Below are positions 1 through 14,600 of a stretch of 64,000 nucleotides of DNA, in pieces. Under the pieces are notes generated by a model that saw only the letters and a program-made list of their open reading frames with translations, ran no database searches and was not told where the DNA came from. Source of the DNA: Mercenaria mercenaria (taxonomy: Eukaryota; Mollusca; Bivalvia; Venerida; Veneridae). The stretch spans positions 60,680,001-60,744,000 of the forward strand of contig NC_069366.1 in assembly GCF_021730395.1 (NCBI RefSeq), read 5' to 3'. The position numbers and the translations under genes were made by a program. Positions within the stretch are counted from its first letter, which is position 1, and each line of letters starts with the position of its first letter.

Positions 1-665
1 TGCTTGATTACCTATTTTAGTACACTTGTTCTTGTAATGGAACACTTACTGTTGGCAGAAAAATTAACAAAGCTGTTCTTAATAGGTGGCACATAAGCTT
101 TTATAAAAACTTAACTTTTCAAAATATAGAGAAATTTCATAGGATTACAATTCGCCATAGACATAGAGTCCGTGCACAGTTAATCAGTTAAACTCTCAAA
201 TGGTGTTTTAATTAACACTCGTATATTTAACCGTTGCAGGGTCGTGCCTCACTATGTGCCTCTTGTCTATTTTTTTCACATATGTGCGTACATATCCGAC
301 ATACCAAACCCTATATACACTGTTTTTAGATTTTGCTTTAAATGTACGTCGAGGTACATAGGGCAGCCTTGGAACATCGCTATTCCTGTTGATCCAAATT
401 GATGTAGGTGAAAGCTTCTTATCTAGAGCAAGTTCTTGTAAAACGAATAAGTTTTGTATTAACATCTTGGCCTGAGGGCATATGGCAATTGTAAAAGTTT
501 TTTCCTTTCTTCATAGTTTTGTTAAAAAAAGTAAACATTAAGACCAAAACTGTAGCTCGAAATAGATATATAAAGCTTTGCGATACTATATCTCCTTTAG
601 AAAAATGTATTTTACCAGTCTTTAGAGAGATGAAACTTATTCATGAGTAATTATATTATCATAGT
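1..665. other. no gene seen
   Basis: AT-rich DNA at the left edge. An 85-codon open frame on the minus strand (208-465) has no recognisable domain and no splice context I can support. Nothing else is visible here. Confidence 0.5.
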
Positions 666-2882
666 TAGGGGAGACCGGGGCATGTCGGAACAAAAAATAC
701 ACGTCGAACCGTTCTGTGTATTTTTAACACATTCGGCAAATCAGTTATGAATAGTTTAGCAATGTATTGCAATTTCTTCAAGAGTATTGGCTCACTTTGT
801 ATATTGAATGAGTATTTATCAAAATAGACTAGCTCAAAGTAACAAGGTGTGATGTTCCAACTTACCCCGTCGTTGGTGTAAGTTGGAACACGGACAGGGG
901 TAAATTGGAACAAAATAAAATATACTTACGATAATTGTGTTGCAAGTTTAATCAGTCATTAACACCTTTCAACCGGAAACAATCATAGTTTGCATGAAAC
1001 AATTTCAGTAAGACAAGAAAAACGTCATTTGGGCACCACTATCTCCCTCATTTTTATACAGACCCACAATACTCGAGAAGGACACCACAAAACGTTAGAT
1101 GCTCGTCCGAAAATACATGGTCGGTAAATGGCGTATGTTTAGTATTATTGTCTACCAAGTCAATCACAGAAACGCCTAACAAGAACGGTAAAATTTTCGA
1201 ACATTTTAAGCAGTTAGGACCTACAAATCTGTTGTTACATCGTTTCTAGACTATTACATAGTTTAAATTTGCAATTACTAAAACCAGCGATGGGTGCAGA
1301 TCAGGAAACGCCACACATTAATTATATAAATGAAACCAGATCGTCATGATGGCCCTATATCGCTCATCAGAGTTGATCTGGCCTACTTGTCCAAGTTGTT
1401 AATCCCACATGACCCAGTTTCAAACTTGACCAAGAGATCATCAAGACAAACAGTCTGACCAAGTTTCATAAAGGTAGGGTCACAACTGTGGCCTCTAGAT
1501 TGTTAACAAAATTTTCCTTTGATTTAAAAGGGTGTCCTAGTTTTTAACCCCACATGACCCACATTGGGACTTGACCTAGAGGTCATCAAGACATATATTC
1601 TGACCAATTTTCGAGAGTTTCAAACTTAAACCGTGGACTCTTGCGTGTTAACAAGATTTTCTTTTGATCTTGCCTACAGACCTAGTTTTTGACCAAACAT
1701 AACCCAGTCTCAAACTTGACCTATAGAGATCACCAAGCAATCATTCTGACTAATTCTGATTAATCAAATTGTGGTCTCTAGATTGGTAACAAGAATTTCC
1801 TTTGATCTGGCCTTGTGACCTAGTTTTTGACCCCATATAACCAAGATTCAAACTTAACCTACAAATTATCAAGACAAACATACTAACAAAGTTTCACAAA
1901 GAATCAGTTACAGTTGTAGCCTCTAGAGTATTCACAAGCTTTTGCTTTGATCTTGCCTACTGACCTAGTTTTTAACCCAACATAATCCAGTTTCAAACTT
2001 CACCGACAAATCATCAAGAAACATATTCTGACCAAGTTTCATAAAGATAGTATCACAACTGCGGCCTCTAGAGTGTTCACAAGCTTTTCCTTTGATTTGA
2101 CTGGGTGACCTAGTTTTTGACCCACTTAACCCAGATTCAAACTTGACCTAGAGATCATCAAGACAAACATTTTGGCTAATTCTCATGAGTTTCATTTCTA
2201 GAGTGTTAGCAAGATTTTCCTTTGATCTAGTCTAGTGGCCTAGTTTTTGACCCCCACATGACCCAGATTCAAACTCGATCTAGAAATCTGGTGAGTCAAA
2301 ATAGTGTAAAGATAAAATCTGATGTTTCGCCTTCAGCAGTATACCAACGTAAGTTTTACACTGAATGCTGGCATTATCGTAAACTAATTTGCATTTGCAT
2401 TCAAAGTATTTTGGCAGAGAGAAAAGATAAATAACGCTCTCTTTCGACACCCAGACGACCAAGAGGCCTGACTGGGGCAAGTCGGAACAGTGTTCCAACA
2501 TGACCCGGCCACGCTGTTTCAATTTACCCCAACCGCGTGTTACCTTCTGTCATCGTCTTGTGAAAGCGCGCCGATGACAATGATTCAAATTGTAGTGTTT
2601 CAGATGTTAGCTCAGAAAAAGGACTTTTAAATCATGCATAACAATTAACAATGTTTCTATACTCATGATGTGTGAAACAAAACATGTACAAAATGCGAAA
2701 ATTTATTTATGGAGTCGAAAATTAAACTTTTCTCTCTGTCCATTTGTTCTGACCTCCCGCCATTGAAACTTTTGAAAACAGCAGGTACGAGTTACGTCAG
2801 TCTTATACGTTATCAAATATCGTGTACATTATAAACATATAAAAATTATCGCCCTTGTTCCGACTTACCCCTGTTTCCCCTA
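666..2882. mobile_element. 2.2-kb non-autonomous DNA transposon with terminal inverted repeats
   Basis: The left end (668 onward, GGGGAGACCGGGGCATGTCG) and the reverse complement of the right end (2880 backward, GGGGAAACAGGGGTAAGTCG) form imperfect terminal inverted repeats of about 28 nt. The element is flanked by TA on both sides (666-667 and 2881-2882), as expected for a TA target duplication. The ends also hold further copies of the motif GGGGTAAGTYGGAACA in both directions (around 850-915 and 2470-2530), giving sub-terminal repeats. No transposase frame is visible, so it is probably mobilised in trans. The centre is an array of 140-bp repeats, annotated separately. A TA target suggests the Tc1/mariner side, but the superfamily is not settled. 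Confidence 0.75.
1340..2290. repeat. about seven tandem units of 140-145 bp inside the DNA transposon
   Basis: Successive diverged units carry the phrases 'gacctagtttttgacccca', 'cccagtttcaaacttgacc' and 'cctctagagtgttaacaag'. Unit markers recur near 1512, 1656, 1796, 1940, 2085 and 2215, so spacing is 130-145 bp. There is no open frame through the array. It is a non-coding internal tandem array. Confidence 0.8.
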
Positions 2883-5535
2883 CCTGGATATGATGTGTCT
2901 TCTCAAGGACCAAATAAGCACGACCTCCCGTTCGTAAGTGTATAAACATTTGCAATGAGTAATGCGCAGATATTTATCATTTAAACTGCATTTAGTGCAA
3001 TTGTTTTAGTGCCAAATCCAATCAATATGTTGGAAAACCGGCTATTATGTAACAATGTATTTGTTTAATCGTGTATTTTTTGAACCCAATATAATGCAGA
3101 TGTATTGTTTTTTAAAATTAGATATGTGTCACAGAAGATTTTAGGATAAAAAGGCCATGCAAAATTAGATCTTTGTTAAGCGTCTCCATCAGGCAGGAAA
3201 AAAATAAAGTGAGGATAAAAAAGCTATTGTCTCAATGACATCTTTCTTGACAAAAATAAAGCGGTTTAATATCAAGACATAAAACACAAACTACTAATTC
3301 ACAACGAAACAACAACAATTATCGACAAGTAAGATGACGAATCCTTTTTAATATGGCTTTTTCTGTGATAATGTTTACACTCATGAAAATTATAACAAAC
3401 TCTTAAACAATTGTATTTTTCATTAAGTGGACATTACAACACAAACATGCATAAATAAATTTAAAAATTAAATGAAACAGTACGGATGTGGAAAAAGTGT
3501 TAAACGACTGAATATTTACATTCGCCCTATTCTTTTCCATTGACATTTCGTATGAACAGCGAAAGTTACGTCAACGCTGCTTAGTGATAACGGGCCGCCG
3601 TTTTCACGACGTCCACGTATAGTCAGAGAGAACGTTTCTTAGATAACGTAGCAGTATAATAATATAATAATAATAATAATAACTTTATTTAAAGAAGGTA
3701 ACACATAAAGATATATAACAGTGTTAGAACATATTAAACATCTTAAATTTCAATGTGGCCTTCTGTAATATTAATAAAAACAGTTGTTCCGTGTATTCAG
3801 AATGCGTGGACGCTTATTTTAATGTTAAATGCAACAAAATGTGTGCAGTTTATAATATAACCTTGTTTACAAATGGAAAGTCAATGTAATAAAAATATAC
3901 AAAATGAAACTTTTTTTGGTGTTCATGCGAAATGAACGACAGAATATGATCGGCAAACTAAACATGAATCGCCAGCGCGTTTCATGGATTTGCCCATTAT
4001 TATTGTTTGAATGGGTTCACAATTCAGATACTAAATACGAGGTCGCTCGTGATTAAGTTCTGAAAATAGATTAGACTGCATTAAACAGGGTGAGGCATAA
4101 TATCTCTTACTTTACCTTGACATGTATCTGTAGAATTTCAAAATATGCTGTCTGAATGCACATACTATGGACCAGCAATTTATGAACAATTTATGTATCA
4201 TGTAAAACATGTTTATATTTTACATGTGATAAGGCGGTGTAAGTATTAGCATATACACAGTGTTTTTTATCGAAACGGAATAATGTTATAGAAAGTGCTA
4301 CAAAACTGTCCTATTATTTTCGATTTTCATTCGCCCGGTTGGTGTCACCTTTAGACTTCTTTCTGTAGAGATATTTGTGTATAGAAATATACACAATTAA
4401 CAACAGTTGACTGAAAATATGCTTTTAGAAATATCTAAGGAAGATGACTGCAGTTAGTGGAAAGGGTCGTCACTTTGAAATTATGTGTGTAAAAAGAGCG
4501 CTTTACGAAAATGTTAGATAGTATGTAAATACTTACATTGATTGTAAATCCTCATGGGCCTTTTGGCCTAATGGAGTATTTGAAATAAACTTATCAAACT
4601 TAAAAGTCCGAAACAGATACGAGAAAACCCGGTTTGCATCTATTCCTTTCGAAAACCCATATATAACACACCCCACCCCACCAAAGAAAAAAAACAGTGG
4701 ACATCTCACAAATGGAATCATCCTATGCAGTATGCAAAATACATAATTATATGACAATGACAAATATAGGCATACAATAACTCTCAAAGATGTTTTGAAA
4801 ATGTCCAGAAAACAAAAAAGGGTCATGTGCATATAAGCGATTCACTTGTTGGGGTGTTACAGCTCAAAATTTAGAAAAATGTAAAGTTACAAAACCAAAC
4901 GTATTCTAAAGAGTAAATGTATTAAGTAAATGGAAACAATCCAGGCTGGTGCTCAGTTATTGTTCTGTAAATTGATTTTTGGAATATTGTAGAAAACTAT
5001 TACGTTTGAAAAGATATAGAAGTCCATGAATCATGATCTATATACGATTTTCAATCGTACGCTTGCTTTATCCTGAACGCCTACCTTCAAAGTTTATAGA
5101 ATGACCTTGCCTAATTAAATGTTTATACAAAAACATAAACATACGAAATGGTAATGTAGTATTTATTCCCCTGAAACAGTTAGCAGACAATAATTTCAAA
5201 ACCTAAACTACATTAAAACGATATACTGCACCTACGCACTTTAAATTGCTAATTTAAGTTGCCTTCTTGTCACCGTTCCAACGAAATGCATTTGTATCAG
5301 CATTTACCCAAATATCGGAAAGTATGTCAGAGCTTCCAATCTACTGTGAATCATACCATACGTATCTATGTCAGAAAAAAAAACAGCATGGAAAATAAAC
5401 TATCTTGGCCGACAAGGCATTTTTTGGTTTGTTGTCTATTTAATAAGTTATGAATATATATAAACATAACTAAAACACACTGTTTTAATAAATGAACAAA
5501 AAAAAACTCCAAGAGAAAATACTATTGAAAGAATA
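2883..5535. other. gene-free AT-rich interval
   Basis: It contains a short (AAT)n tract followed by an A/T-rich retroposon-like end at about 3657-3700, similar to the tail at 51181. A 99-codon minus frame at 4533-4832 has no recognisable domain. A sequence near 3900-3960 (gttcatgcgaaatgaacgac) recurs near 59730, so part of this is interspersed repeat. No exon can be supported. Confidence 0.5.
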
Positions 5536-5604
5536 TTGAGGATTTTAAGTAGATTAATGTTGCTTTTTTCATTTGACACTACGATAACATATTTTGAAAA
5601 AAAA

Positions 5605-8600
5605 ATGGATATATTGCAAAAAGGACAAAAAAGTGTTGTCTATGTATCGGTTGAAAAGAATAAACCTGTTGTGAAATTGTGTAAAACAGAATCCCCAGAA
5701 GAAGATGATGTAAAAGCGTTCTTGGACTGGGTATGCACACTTTTCTTACAATCTCGTTTTTGTTTTTAAGCAAGATGTAAAACATTTGTTCATATTTATA
5801 GTGTATAATTTTATACCAAATATAATATGTTATATAATATGTTTGAAATATGAAGGTAGCTCCTTTCCCTTTTACTTTTGGCTCAATTTTGTCTTTATTT
5901 TTTTTCAATCCAGGGGCTGTAATATAAATGTCAAATGTAGGGTCTAGTACACGTTGTGGCACCGTTAAATGTCGCAACACCACTAAATGTCGCAACCACC
6001 GTTAAATGTCGCAAGGTTGACGCTTAATGTCGCAACCACCGCGAAATGTCGCAAAATCATCTGCCGCTAAATGTCGCACCTTTAACGTTAAATGTCGCAA
6101 AAATTTGTCCACCGTTATTATGTCGCAACACCAACGCTAAATGTTCCTATTTGATACTATGATATATATATAAACAATTGCTTGTGTAAATTTCAAAATT
6201 TTATTTTACGTAATTAACGTGAATCTTCCATAATAAAATAATATGGTGTTAGCTTAAAGGCCGACGGAAGTCATACTCATACATTCTTGTATACCTTTAC
6301 GAGGAAAGAAGAACTATCAGGTTTATGTTATACCAGTAATTATCTTGATAATACGTGCTGTTACGTATAGAAACAAAAGGGCCTTTTGTGACCCTAGATC
6401 GCTCACCTGAGTTCCACACCTTGCTTGAATAGTCACACAAGAAAAATATCTGTGAAATTATTTTGTTGTAAGGCCAGTGTTTTGAAATAGAAATACAAAT
6501 GTATCATGAAGTTTCTACTAACTAAATAGGATTTGGTAATGGCGTTCTGTGTTTTGTCGGGGTTTGGTATGGATGGGGAACGGGATGAATGATGACACAG
6601 AAATCTATGACACAAATACCAAGACAATTAATAGAAAATATATTTACATTTTTGAAGAGGGAGAGGGAGGGGGTTTATGTGTGTGTGGTGGCGGGGGAGA
6701 GAGAAAGGAGGATAATGTGGGCACAGAGAGAATGAGACTAAGCCAGACGATTTTAAGAAACTGAAAGTAAAAAAAAATCAAAATGCCCGCTCGTACCTGA
6801 AATAATGTACAAAGGGACACATAAGATCTTCCTCCGCCATTGAAGCTGGATATTCGTCATATGATTTAAAATGCAAACCTCCACCCAACAAAGAAATAGA
6901 GTACATGACTGATTAATAGAAAATCTTCACTTTTTACAGTGCACTGGTATAAAACACAGTAACACTGTATAGGTTAACTGGCTGCGAGTATATAACAAGT
7001 GACATGGACAGGTTAAGTCTCTCGTGTGCGTCCCTTTATATGAACAGGCTTAACAAGATAGGTGCAGTTCACATTGCTCCCATGTGCATCCAACTGCGAT
7101 TGAATGTCTTTCAACCAATTTGGGTTCGATACTTTGGTGACATATATCTTACATTTTCCCGTTACAAAAATATACATGTATTTTGTAGCAGCTTTTACTG
7201 CCGAAATGAAACAGATTGGGCTCGGCTGGGCTAGTTTAGCCTATAAACATGATAGAAGCCACTCGCTTTTTATACGCCCGAAGGGATGTATTATGTTATT
7301 ACACCGGTGTCCGTCTGTCCCTCCGTCCGTCCGTTCGTCTGTCCGTCCGTTCGTTAGCAAATTCGTGTCCACTCTGTAGCTTTTGGATCCCTTGAAGGAT
7401 TTCGAAGAAACTTGGCACACATATTCACCACATTGAGGCAACGTGCAGAGCGTATGTTTTGGATGGCCCGCTTCAAGGTCAAGGTCACACTTAGAGGTCA
7501 AAGTTCATATGACTTTGTTTCATGTCCGCTCTGTAACTTTTGAACTGCGGAGAAAGGAGGATAATGTGGGCACAGAGAGAATGTTACTGTTGTAGATGTA
7601 GCAAAATTTCGATCCTGTATGGCAAATTTTCGAAGTTCTTCACATAATCTCATGATTGAAAAAGGTAGACATATTGGTTTAGATAGAGAACATCGTGACT
7701 GTCCATATTGTGAAGCTATTATTGAAGATGAATTTCATTTGGTATTCATATGTCCTTTGTATTCAAATATTCGGTCATTATACATTTCAAACCATTTTGT
7801 TAACAATGCTACAATACAAAAATTTTATGATCTAATGTCAATAGAAAGTGATAAAATTATTAGAAACCTAGCAATGTATATATATCATGCTTCTAAGGAA
7901 AAAAGTCGGCTATTTTCAGACTTTACTTTAATATGTATTTGGTAACAGGTACATAAATATATTAACATGTGTTTACTATATAATGCTATTGTATAATTGA
8001 CAAGTACCTTATAATATTATTATGTAAATGTAAATGACCTTTGCTTCACACATATAATTAGATGTTATATATTCTGTATTTCTCTGAAGTATAGAATTGA
8101 ATTGAATTGTAATATTGAATTTGACTTGTATGGTCGATTATTTTATTTTCTATGAAAATTTGGTAACGTTGATTCATTAATTTGGGACGGTATACCTTGT
8201 AAATAAAATCTTAAGGAGGTAGTATACCTTGTTACCAGGGTAAATTCAAATTAGTTGAACGGTAGCAATTTATTGTATTTCGTGTAATTTAATGTTTTAG
8301 CTGCTACAGTCTCAATTTCGTTTATCTCTGACCCTTCAAGTACAATTTTTATCCAAGTTTGAAGTACATGACTCTCTAAAGATGTGCGCGAAATTAGCAA
8401 GAGCAGCCAGAGTAGCCAGAGTTCAGCCAGAGTTTAGCCAGAGTAGCCAGAGTTCAGCCAGAGTTTAGCCGGAGTAGCCATTCTCGCACATTCTCTAAAG
8501 GTACTTTATATTGAAATAAGAAGAAAACTACGGATATTAACACATGTTTCACTGTTATCAGTAGAAGTATGCGTAGTTGATAATTTTATTAGTATGCACG

Positions 8601-11600
8601 TTAGCTTTCTAATATAAGCTTATAATGTATATGTCGCGTGGCTCATGTTTCCATGGTAACGCATTTTCTCTCATTTTTAAACAACTTTGTACATGACATC
8701 CCCAACTTTGAGTGTAAAATATACGAGAACCGCAACTCTTGTCGGTATTGTTTTTTGCCTTGTGCGCAGTTGTAGTTGTTTCCCTTTACACTAAAATATC
8801 GATAAACCTGCTAATTGGCAACTCGGCTGTCTATCTTCCAATTAGTCAAACCCCTGCTGGGGACCTAGACTTGACGCGCGTCAACCGACAAGAAATTAAT
8901 AAGATAAGAAATAAAATGTTTTTCTGAATTGGTTAGATAGAGTTATTGAAGTATGCAAATTAAAGCAGAATATAACAAATCTTTAAGCTACTGTAATTAA
9001 TTGTATTTTAATAGAAAACAAGAAATATCTTTAAAAATGATGGTCGGCGAATTGTAATAAGGAAAGAAGTTTATGAATTTTTCGAAAATTGCAACCCTAC
9101 GAAACCTTTGCGAAAACTTAAAAGAGAACCATTTAAATTGTTAAAGTGCGGTGTCTAGTTTTTGCAATTTGAAAAATGTTAGATGAAAGATGAATGTTAG
9201 ATTGTCTTATCAGTTCTAAAAATAGAATTTGTATACAAACACGATATCTCCTATCAGGCAGAGTGTTACATAAATCTTCCATTTTGATAAATTATCTATA
9301 ATGCGTTATCAAGTAGTTTGATTTGCAAACTGAAGTCACGTGGCATAGGCAACGAAAACGAATTTAGACGGCGTCGCCGAAAAATGTGGACTTTGCTAGA
9401 TACCGACATTGTACCATGAATTAAATAATTATATATTAAACAGCAAGCAAAATATACAATGCCCAAAATAGTTTGCCGTAATGCACAATGAGTTTCTAAT
9501 GAAACTGCATGGATTTTACAGTAAAAATACTTGTTCCGCATGACCGAATCATTATGCGTATGTAATGTGTATTTCCTGTCGTGTATATGCTGGGTTAAGT
9601 TATAAGTTTCGTTGAATGTATGGGCCGAAAACTGCCACCTTTTAATGGTAAAGGATATACCATGGTCAGCTTTTAACGAGAATTTGCAAGAACTATCTCC
9701 CTTAATTATTGACTATGTTAAAGCAATTCCCTTCAAATTGGACTGCCTCCCTTACATTAGCTCAAGTCGTGTCATTCATGACCGAAGTCAATAATTCTTT
9801 GTCATGGATTTTGCACTGATCTAATATTTTGCTTTAGGTAATACACGGAAATAAGGCTCGCGTGTTACTCCATAAAAAGCAACAAAACAGTTAGCCAGTT
9901 TTTGATACAAATCATGTTGTTTTATAGATTCATACAGAAGTATTATTCATGTAAAGATATAAAACATTTCTGTAAAAAAACATTATGTTAGCTTAAGATA
10001 TTGCGAAATTCGTGCTGTCATGTAACAGAAAATGAAAACATTTAAATAAATTTCTTTTCTTTTGAAACTTTGAAATCCGCCAAACATTGAAATCCGAAAA
10101 TTATTCCATCAACGAGCTTTCCCACAAACACATGTATACATAATAGTTTTCCTCGAGAAAAACGAAACTTGTGTGAAGATACATGTATTCCCATCTTGAC
10201 TGATTGTTCTTGTCAATATAACGGTACTTTTGTTTCACTTTCATGTCTAGAAGTTTGCCAGTTTTAATAAACTAAACAATACTGTATTTGACAGGCAGTG
10301 GTAAAGAAAAACCCGAGCAATTTAACAAACTTAAAAAAACATACATGTTACTAAAACACGCAAACACATGTTTTATTAACTGGTCTTGACCCAAGGTTTT
10401 CCATAGAAATCAAAGAAAGAAAGTATCTATTGAATTATGAATCAAGTTTCTGATTTTTTCTGATCAGCATTGGTGTATGTGTATCATAGAGATCCTAACT
10501 CATTTTTTTAAACAATTAGCTCTGATTCATCCTGTCTACTTATTTATAGTGTCTAAGTTACTTGATTATACATAAATCAAATATGCCATTCAGATATGTG
10601 TTTGTACATACAATACAATTCAATCATGAAATCAAATTTATCGTGTAAACTGAAGTCTTTAGCTGTAAAGGTGACTGTTTTTTATGTTTTTTATAAAACC
10701 GTGGCAAATAATGTAGGTCGTACTAAAGAGATAATCCTAACGTGCAAACTCATGGAAAGCATGCAAATTTTTTTTTCAAGCTTGGATTTCATTTCTAAAA
10801 TAGACACGACATTGCGCGTCTGTTAATTTCACCCTGTCTTTGCACATCGTGGAAATCATGTTGTGTCTTTTGTTTAAATAAATGTACACATTCTCTCTCC
10901 CCCACCCCCACCCATCTCACCAGCTTTCAGTGAGCGCCTAACTTGCAAATTACACTATTTCATTAGAAAATTATTCTTTGAAGTAGTTTTTCTCCTGTGG
11001 TCGAATGTTTCAATATTCCAAAGATATTTAGCTTTCAGTCGGAAATAATGTAATTTATGTTGATTCGTATTGTTTCCATAAAAAGTTTGGTGAAAAATCA
11101 AAGCTCTTTTCTATTCTGTTCTTTTCATTCTTTTCTATTTTTTTTTTACTAATTAGACAATTATGAACGTTATTATTGTAAAAACTATATTGAATCGTAC
11201 GTCAGTTGTCGGTATATTCAGTTCCGTAAATTAACACGGTTTAAGTTTCATCAGACTTTAAGAAATCACAAGTTTTTTTATTTCTTGGTACACTTTGAAG
11301 TAAAATGGAAGCAAGAAGCCTTTACCCTATTACACTTAAAATTATATTATTGTATTGTTTATAAAGTCAAGAATACCTACATATGTGATAATAAATTGTC
11401 ATGCTTTGGAAAATATGCTTTATTTGCCCCTAAAGTAGAAGAAATTGAAAAGTTTACTGTTTTTCACTATATGTTCAATATAAGCGACGGTGATAATTTT
11501 AAAACAAAATTGGAAGCAAGAAGATGTTCAGTTAGAATAAATATTTTCACATTAAATTGAAGAGAAGAAATTGAAGTTTTCTGTCATATCTGGTAAAATA

Positions 11601-14600
11601 TTCACAAACCAAAAGACATATTAGAAATTAATCATTACAAATAAATTTCCTATATAATCTATTGCTCAAAGTAATGTCAATAGGGAAACCAATATTGAGT
11701 ATCGGATAATTTTCAAGGGGGACAACCTACTATAATAAGCCAGTCAAATATAATAAAAGCTGGGGATGCATAAAACATCACACAACAAATCTTCTTGTTT
11801 TCAAATGAAAGCTTTTCCCCCCTTTTTGCTGTGAAGCGTAATGTTGTAAAATTATGTTCTCAAGTTCTTTTTTTTTTAAATTATTGCCCTGCAAATTTCA
11901 ATTTTCACAATTACTACGAGATAAACACCCCATGCTAATTACCCCAAAATACGTCTGTAACAAAAATCATCAAGATTTGCAAGAGACTATAATGTACATT
12001 CGTTAAAAAAACAAAAGACATTTTATAATAGTCTAAAACACATATTATCTTACATTTTACAATTAATCTAAAATATCTATTTGCTATTAAAATTATTGTA
12101 TTACAATAAAACTTCAATGTTTCACAATATTCGCAGTAAGACCATAAAACATTTGTCAAGCGTATGGGTAGAGAAATGTCCCCCACGCTAGTCAAATATA
12201 CAACCCCCGTCTTATCTGCTGCTTATCAGCGATTATGTAATAGTCGCTAATTGATGGACAATTTTGCGCAACAGGTGTCCCTATTAGACCATGAAGATTT
12301 GTGGAGTAGGAATTAATTTTCCTTTATTGAATGTAGAAAAATAATAATAATAATATAGTTATAACAATAAAACACAGATATAGTGAAAACTAAAACTATG
12401 TCTTTGCATTGATAAAAGATATCTGCCAATATCATGATAATGAAAAAGGTCATATATTCAATAAATATATACTTGTGTTGTTGTTTTTTTTAATTTAAAT
12501 AATAAGTTGCATCTTATATGTCGTATGTAAGAATGAGACGTAAATAAAGATATAAAAACTAGAATTAATCTTAATTGCCTTTTTAATTTTATGCGGACTT
12601 TTTCAGACCAATTTTCCAATTATAGATGTGACTTAAAGTTTGCCAATTCAAAAAAGTTTTACATTTAATCATGATATCAAATAGAATATATAACTGGCAC
12701 TAATGACGGATAAATAAATAAATAAATAAATAAAATGCTCGAACGGATATGCAACACATTGATACACCTTGCCGTATACCGCCTTACCGTCAAGTAATTG
12801 TGAAAAGCGCGCTCAAGATTGCGATTACTTCATTTTCAAATTAAAATGGAAGCAATTTGTCTTTCTTCAATTTTAAAATAAAAAATACCCAGACAATGTT
12901 CAGACAATGGAGAATACTTCACGAGGTTATAAAATAATGTCATTTTGATAGAAAATAATTTTATAGCGTACATATACGATATTTTCCACATTTTTATATA
13001 GAAATACATAGAAACCATAGTCATCAACTTCAAACAAAAATGGAAGCAATAAGTTTTGGACCACATCGATAAAAAAGACATTGAAATAAAGAGCAAAAAA
13101 TGAAGATTACTTCACGAGGTTATAAAATTTCGTTATATAACGATAAAAATACGTTTTTAATATTTGAAATATATTTTCCTATACAAATCTATAGTACAAC
13201 TGTTTATCGATAAACGGATTACACCAAACCAGAAGTGACTACTCAGTGTTACATGTGAAGTAGTCCAAAATGTAGTTCCATGCTATGGATGAAATCTGGT
13301 ATAATGAGTGACATGAGGAGGTGACAGTTAAATTTTTGGCTTATGTTTATTGCTTATAGTATTGAGAATAGATCTAGACCATTTTCATTGTAAATTTCTT
13401 TGAATAAGTTTTATTCTTTGCGAAAAATGTCTACCTACGCGTAACTGCTAAACGGCTGTTTTCATGGGGGCATTTTTAGAGGGTGATGTTTCTCAGAACA
13501 GATTATTTTTCTTATATTCAACATAACATGTCAATATTTTTCTATTTTTGATAAGAAGACATTATGTTATACTAAATGACCATATATGGTTTTCATATCA
13601 TTGAAATGCTCTAAAGTGCTGAAAATGAGGTCTGAATGTTTTGTTATTAATATATAAATAAGGAATTGAATTGGTAGAATGTAACCATGTAACGGGTCCG
13701 CGATCCGTGTATATTCAAGGGAGACTACTTTTGCCGAAACTACTGGTCAGTTTATTGGAATGTTGGCCATGTAACGGTTTCTTCGACGGCTTCAGTGCCA
13801 TTCTGTTAATGACCAACATGGAATATTAGGGTAATATTATTAGCAGAATACCAAACACTTTACATGGTAACCTATTTATCTTAACGTTTAAAGTAACCAT
13901 GGCAACAGTGATTGTTATGTCATTTACTTGTCAGGATAAACCAAGTTAGGGTTCGAGACCCAATATGAATAACACTCTTAAAGGTTAATACATTTTAATC
14001 TACATGATACAAGTGCAACTACAATACTGAATACTTGACAATGAAACATGCCTATTATATAACACAGTAACAATAACTCAATGTCCTAACAGTGTTGCTG
14101 ATACAGCGTTGTTGCGCCCTTAGTATGTATGTAATCCAGTTACACAACAGTGATGTCTAAAAATATCATATATCTTGCTTTTTATCATAATTTCTTAGAA
14201 AACTATTAAATAAAATTATCTTTCTCGTTTAATATAGCTCCAAAACATTTTATTTCTAAGGTAAGTAATATATTCGTGCTATTTTCATTTAAACATGATA
14301 AAAAGAATATTACATTTGTGACGTTCCACATAGAATTTATTAAACTCGTTGAATAAAATTGATAAAATGCTCGGCAGAGCCTCGCATTTTATTATTTTAT
14401 TCAACGAGTTTAATAAATTCAATATGAAAAGACACTCATGCAATATCCTCCATTAAATCTTACGCGGCAACTGACACGTAACGCCATGACGTCGATGATG
14501 CCATTTTAAGGCAACAATGTTTTGTAGCGTTTCTGTGGTAAATTATTCATTATTTCAACATTATTAAACCATAAAGCATCAGATCGGAGACAGGTTAATG

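Noticed and set aside
4533-4832. 99-codon minus-strand frame with hydrophobic stretches
   Set aside because: Very AT-rich and Phe-rich, as expected by chance; no domain, splice site or partner exon.
5955-6150. Possible CRISPR-like array
   Set aside because: The repeated motif is only about 11-13 nt with irregular short spacers, and the setting is eukaryotic.
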